Shown: piece by piece, positions 58,978 to 64,000 of the stretch | How the letters are laid out: each line of letters opens with the position of its first letter | Position numbering within the stretch: position 1 is the first letter of the stretch | DNA from: Silurus meridionalis | Taxonomy: Eukaryota; Chordata; Actinopteri; Siluriformes; Siluridae | Direction: 5' to 3' | NCBI RefSeq assembly: GCF_014805685.1 | Contig: NC_060904.1 | Coordinates: 16,782,311-16,846,310 of the forward strand | DNA length: 64,000 bases | Notes under the pieces: generated by a model | Seen by the model: only the letters and a program-made list of their open reading frames with translations | What the model was told of the DNA's origin: nothing | Databases searched by the model: none | Position numbers and translations under genes: made by a program

Positions 58978-59600
58978 AGTGGTGGATGAAGTTCACAAAC
59001 CATTGAGTTGAGTTAAAGTAGAGAAACATGAGGTAAAACATGACTCCAGTAAAAGTAAAAGTGCTTTCTTTAAACTTTTACTTGAGTAAAAGTAGCAAAG
59101 TTCAAGTATTAAAGTACTATAATTTATTATGGATATAAAGACTCTGTTTCTTTCAGCACAACAATCTATTAATAAAATGATATTAATGAGTCAAACAATG
59201 ATTGATATCTATTCAAATTATCGCTGCTTCAAAAAATGAGGTCATGTGTGTTGTGGTGAGTTCGAGTCTGGAGTTTCTCCATCATTTATTCCTCTCTAAA
59301 TATTCTACCTGCTGTTGAACTGATGCTGAACTGTGTGTTGGTGATCAGTAGATACACCAAGCGCCAATAAGAACCCTGCGTTTGACCCTGATTGGTGGAT
59401 TGACTATTTTTTTACGGTAAATTGACAGTTATTTTTTCATCCACTAATAAATAAAAAATAACGACTGATTTTGCAAAAAAATGTAGTTGAGTAAAAAGGA
59501 AGATATTTTGCGAAGTTAAAGTCTTTCCAAATGTAAATACTTTAATAAAGTATAGATACGCAAAACAAATGACATTTTCTTCGTTACTGTCCACCTCCGA
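58978..59600 (+). mobile_element. hAT-like non-autonomous repeat, copy 2 (both ends)
   Basis: Left end AAGTGGTGGATGAAGTTCAC with CCAGTAAAAGTAAAAGTGCT. The right end carries the inverted equivalent (AGTTGAGTAAAAAGGAAG ... GTTACTGTCCACCTCC). The interior 59185-59345 matches 2345-2530. About 620 bp with no transposase. Its left boundary is about 100 bp after the CUB2 exon donor. Confidence 0.7.
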
Positions 59601-60589
59601 AGAATTAGCATTATATCCAAATAAAATACGTAGAATTGTTTCTCCATATTTCCATGGTTCTATAATGAACATAACACTCAGGGCTCTTCTGTTGTTGGCA
59701 AATGGTTTAATTTACATATCAGAAGGTCCACCAAGTTCCTGCTACTCCCAAGTGATAAGATGTTATAAAACGTGAATAAATCGGAATTGCCGAATTCAAC
59801 AGCACTATTCCGTAACTAGCTTTTACATTCGGTAACTCTTATGGCTGCGAAGGTTTAACACAATTCCGAATGCTGAAAACGGTTTCATGTTGATTGAATT
59901 ATAATTATAGAAGTCTGAAACCTCCGTTTCTCTGACTACCTGAAGGAAATGATTTTTTTTAGTATTGTAAAAAGTCTGCCACATGCGTCCATGCTGATAT
60001 GTTTCATAATCAATTTTTTTGCACACACCAGTGCATAATTCTGCAGGTGCTTAATAACTGTCCCTGTCTTGTTGGTCACGGTAATATTCTGTACAATTTC
60101 CCCCACCAGTGCCTTCATCGATTCGGCTGAAGCGTTCCCAAAAGCTACATGATGAAGTAGATGAGTTTTTGTGAAGTAGGAACAAGCTTCCTGTCCTGCT
60201 CTTGCACCCAATCCATTAGTTTTTGTTGGAGTGACCTTTATGTAATTTCCACCAAACTTGTTACTGCCAAAGGGCTAACAACATCGAATTGTAGCTTTCA
60301 GATCACTCAGAGCTCCAGAGACTAGGCAAAAGCGAAAAAGAAATGAAATGATCCCAATTTGTAACAAACACTGAATAGTCAGAAGGTGCTGCTTAAGTCT
60401 GTAGTCATTGATCTGGTCAGCTTCACAATGAATCTAATTTATCTTCATTGCCAAGTAATAAAATAATAAATGTAGATAAAGACTGTAGTAGACCAGGTGT
60501 GGATGTAACACACTGTGGAGTTTACATTAATGTTAGTGTTAATTGAAGCAGGTCAGAGATCATTGTGGGTCCTTGGTATTATTGATGAT
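59601..60589. other. unassigned intron with one odd open frame
   Basis: On minus, 60211-59936 is an ordinary-composition 91-residue frame (MGARAGQEACSYFTK start), and the same frame is open upstream to about 60270. No family is recognised. It may be a decayed retroposed or transposon fragment, or chance. Confidence 0.3.
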
Positions 60590-60770
60590 GTCGTTTGCGG
60601 ATAGTAAGAAGCTGTTTTTTGTGGTGTGAGGTTTTGGTCCTGATGGTCTGCAGCCTGAGAGGGGTCAGCCACAATCCTAGTTGAGGTAGAGGTACTGGAG
60701 TTGTACAGGTACTGTAGAGGTGGAAGATTGCAGCCAATCACCTTCTCATCAGAGTGGATAAGATGCTGAA
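60590..60770 (-). mobile_element. LINE remnant, RT C-terminal region
   Basis: + strand GGTCCTGATGGTCTGCAGCC, GGGGTCAGCCACAATCCTAG and GGAAGATTGCAGCCAATCAC match the recalled fish LINE. On minus this reads MIGCNLPPLQYLYNS, then TRIVADPS. Dead and truncated. Confidence 0.8.
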
Positions 60771-62270
60771 GAAGTATTTATTGTGTAAGGAGTCTTCAGT
60801 GTCCTCTGCTTTGTAGCTTCTTACACTTATGATATATACGTAATATAAGCGCGTCATAAGCAATTTGTGAATACAGGCCAGGTGTGTATTGGTCCTGCAT
60901 GTTCTCAGCACTTTGACAATGAAAGCGGTCTTTATAAGAACAAGGACAAAAAAATATTCTGTCATGAAGAATGTCCTGCATCTTACACACAACTCTGAAG
61001 TCTCAATTCCAAAACGTGTCCATCCATCACCATTCATTCCCTTTGATTTTTATTCCCTCTTCTACATTACTGCCGTCTCAGAATGCGTCTGGCACTTCCG
61101 CAACCCTGGAAAGAACCATATTCAATACGCAACCCCATTATGTCGTCTCACAACTGATGGTTTTAAAAAAAAAAAAAAAACAACAACAAACGACCGCATA
61201 CATCGCGCTTATGACAAGATCGCTTTGCATATAATCGTTCCGCTTCAGTGAAGCGGGAAACCGGTGTTGTATTGTTGTGTTTAACAAAATAGGCAGCTCT
61301 GGAACAAAAAAGAAATAAATAAAGAAATACTTGCCAGATGTTTCACTTTGGGAACATTTTGATCGGTTTGTTGGGGGAAAAAAAAAAAAACCCCGCTGCC
61401 GCTTCGTCTCGCATTCGTGACGACCCGAATCCGCTTTGTATTTTAAACACGTAATTCGCTGCTGCATTTTTATTTTCTCAGCTCTCCTGGTCAGCAATAC
61501 AATATTAGAGAGGCAGTATAAAATTACCGCTGGTCTCAGGCTCTGTAAAAGCTCACACAGTCTATTAATACATCTTGTCACTGAGCACATTAAGCAGCTT
61601 TGTATAAACTGATAATGAGACTCAGGCCCAGCTGGCCTATGTTGTGTTTCTGCCCTGGCCTGTGCTCTGAGAATTTCCTGATATATGACTTTGTATTTCA
61701 TTAAGCTTCTTTTGACTCAGCCAACATATTAGTGTTAATTCCACCTTATATGCAAATGGTTCTAAGTACTTAAACGCTACGCTTTCTTTCGCTTTGAGGC
61801 CTTTACTTGAATTCTCATCATCGGACGACACGATGAGCTCTATCAATGGTGCATTGGTGAGATTAGACAATTTTAAGAGCACACCAGCAATCCTTTGTGC
61901 GTTCTAATGAAAAGGTGCATTAACTGTCATTTCACTGTCAAATCCCTGTTTGGAACTTTCACACGTTTGCACCCAAAATGAATCGGGGAAATGTATTGTT
62001 GGCAGCTTTTCGGATGAGGCTGAGATTTTGTCCTGCCCCAGGCTCCTGCACCATTTACATCTCAGTAAATAGCACAGCGATTTATAAAGGTCAGCTTTTC
62101 ACGCCGTTTCATGGAATCCTTTCTACCAGATTCTAGCTCCGGGTGCATCATTGGGATCGATCTCGCAAAGAAAGAATCAACTCGTGTCCTTTTCATCTGT
62201 AGGTTGTTCTTATAATAAAGCATAGAGATTTGGTACCTTGAGCTGAAAAGTCTATATACACTGTAAGCAA
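60771..62270. other. repeat-poor intron; candidate conserved noncoding block
   Basis: 61440-62170 is complex sequence without any recognised repeat and looks like conserved noncoding DNA. The 187-codon minus frame at 61138-61701 is broken up by low-complexity Phe runs (poly-A on +) and has no domain; I do not call it. Confidence 0.35.
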
Positions 62271-64000
62271 GAAATAAGGAGATTGAAGATAAGGGCAGGA
62301 GTGAGGTGGCAGATGAACACTATCGTTCCCAGTGGTTTATTTGAAACAGTCAGGACTTCCTTGTCATTTTCTGTGAAGGCATCAGGACGACCAGGTGCTA
62401 ACATTATGCAAATTACGAAAATTTCCAGTCATCTTCCAGAAACTTTCCGGAAACCTTCAATGGGGAATTGGGAGATATAAATTATATCATTTATTAGAAA
62501 TCTCCATAATTAGCTAGACATTCTTTTACATCATGTTTTGTGCAGGATTCAAGAAATGATGTATATTGTGTTATGCAGAAATGCACAGTACATGTATGGG
62601 GTACGGCCTCAGTGTGCATGTGGTTGTTGCAATTCAACTGAAATTACATTAAACCTTTTTTTCAAGATTTATTTTTAAACTATATTTAAGTTCCTTGTTA
62701 TTGGCTAACCTGCAGTTTTGTTAATTCCCTGTTTATTCCTATTAATTCCGTTTAATTCCCATGAAAAGTTTTCAGCTTTGAAAATACCTGGAATTTTGCA
62801 ACCCTAATCACAATAAATACCTAAAACCCACATTGAGTCTAACTGGAATTCATCTAGATTTTTGGTTCTTGTTCTATTTTAATTCCGAAAATAACTTTGA
62901 AGGCATCAGGGAGTTCTTTCAGCACCACAAGCTTAAATATTCGCTTCGTTCTGATAAATTCTATTAAAAATAAAGGTATCAGATATATTTTAGTGGCAAT
63001 AATCCTAGACATTCTTTTATATAACCTCATTACCGCTTGACCTGTGTGAAGCTGCGTTTAGACAATGGCCATCAAATCGAATTGAATTGAGATTGAATTT
63101 GGGACTTTGTTGATGTCTTACTGCTTCACCACAATAATAAAACAAGACAGTCGGAAATTTCATTGCCAAGCCGTTACTTCCTCATAATCCCATACATGAG
63201 CGTTCCGTGTTGCCATTAGAAAGTCCCCATTGAAAAGTCAGCAGCATTGAAATGATGTGGTCAATAAGTGCTGATGTGCGTTTTTTAATTATTCTCACTG
63301 TCTGTGGTTTGAGTAGAAAAGGAGACGGCCTATTAGGCAGCACTGAGACTCCCCCAGAGAAGTCTGGGAATTGATTTGCTGATTCACAGCCACTGATTGC
63401 GTGGTCAAAAAAAGTCCCCAATTTATCTTTGGAGAACTGATAAGCGTAAGTTCTTGATGAACCAAGTTGGCATTGACCTGGGGGGAGTGTCTTTAAAATA
63501 AGTGGTGCAATTTGTGCTCGTTTTTGACCGCACTTTGTGAAGATTTTTGGGATGATGTTTAAATGTGAGGAAGCATTAAATGAGAAGCCAATTGAGCTGG
63601 CAGTGATGGTACCACCCAAGATAAGGGAGGAAGAATTGCGGAGATTACGCAGGAGGGAGAGTGTAAGGAAAGAAGATTAGTTCAGTCAAAAAGAAATACC
63701 CTGAAATTAGGCCACTTTGAGTAAGTATTCAGAACTTTCAGAAGTGAACAGATCTTTCATGTGGAGCTTGACAGTGCTGGCAAGTTGCTATTATTGTATC
63801 ACCAAGTCACTCTGAGATAAACGAGGGTTGTTTTTTAATTCTAGTGGCAAAATTTTAAAGTGTATTTGAAGTAGTGCTTGATTTTTGGGCTTTCCAATAT
63901 TGTAGTTTCTTAGCCAGTTCTTTTAAGAGTATGGTATTAAAAGTCTATTGTTTTTTGAACTTTTGCCCATGTAGTCTGAAGTGGTGATCACTAAAACATC
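62271..64000. other. unassigned intron to window end
   Basis: No classified repeat. Two unexplained frames overlap here: minus 63182-63619 (145 residues, mixed composition) and + 63552-63680 (42 residues, acidic then Arg-rich, PPKIREEELRRLRRRESV). Neither is recognised. The second half of CUB2 is not found. Confidence 0.35.

Noticed and set aside
61138..61701. 187-residue minus frame, the longest in the window
   Set aside because: It contains several poly-Phe runs from poly-A on the + strand, has no domain, no splice pattern and no repeat-family match.

Overview
The window looks like a piece of teleost fish chromosome. It has large introns with vertebrate-type splice sites, Tc1/mariner- and hAT-derived short elements, tRNA-headed fish SINEs, L2/Rex-type LINE remnants and many AC, AT, AG and GATA microsatellites. 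The repeat style resembles otophysan fish, possibly a catfish, but this is an impression only. No operon, phage, CRISPR or other microbial structure is present.

Only one gene can be supported: csmd3 (CUB and Sushi multiple domains 3) on the + strand. Four consecutive internal exons are visible: 22085-22307 (CUB1, first half), 35472-35583 (CUB1, second half), 47061-47255 (Sushi 1) and 58672-58879 (CUB2, first half). All have AG acceptors and GT donors, and their phases join correctly (1-2, 2-1, 1-1, 1-2). They are separated by introns of about 13.2, 11.5 and 11.4 kb. At least 22 kb of the first intron lies upstream and about 5 kb of the next intron lies downstream. The signal-peptide exon and the rest of this very large protein lie outside the window or were not recognised. 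The exon at 35472-35583 is one base shorter than its conserved frame needs. As written, csmd3 runs into a TGA at 35551-35553. This is either an assembly/sequencing error or a real lesion, and it is the most consequential observation here.

The remaining ~98.8% is intronic. 1-22 kb holds LINE, Tc1, hAT and pogo-like remnants, GGAT-rich tracts and a ~2.1 kb purine-rich higher-order tandem array (19590-21720) ending about 360 bp before the first exon. 22-35 kb holds Tc1 derivatives (one with a nested insertion), long TG/AT/GATA microsatellites and SINEs. 35-47 kb holds a 72-bp minisatellite, SINEs and a LINE 3' end. 47-58 kb is the SINE-richest part, with a foldback element and an ACT/ATT trinucleotide array. 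58-64 kb has a second copy of the repeat seen at 2.17 kb and a LINE fragment. At least thirteen copies of one Tc1-derived family are scattered through the window.

I found no previously undescribed biological system. The interest lies in the exon frameshift, the nested insertions, the higher-order purine array and a few unclassified foldback or open-frame stretches. All family names come from recognition of recalled sequence, not from a search.
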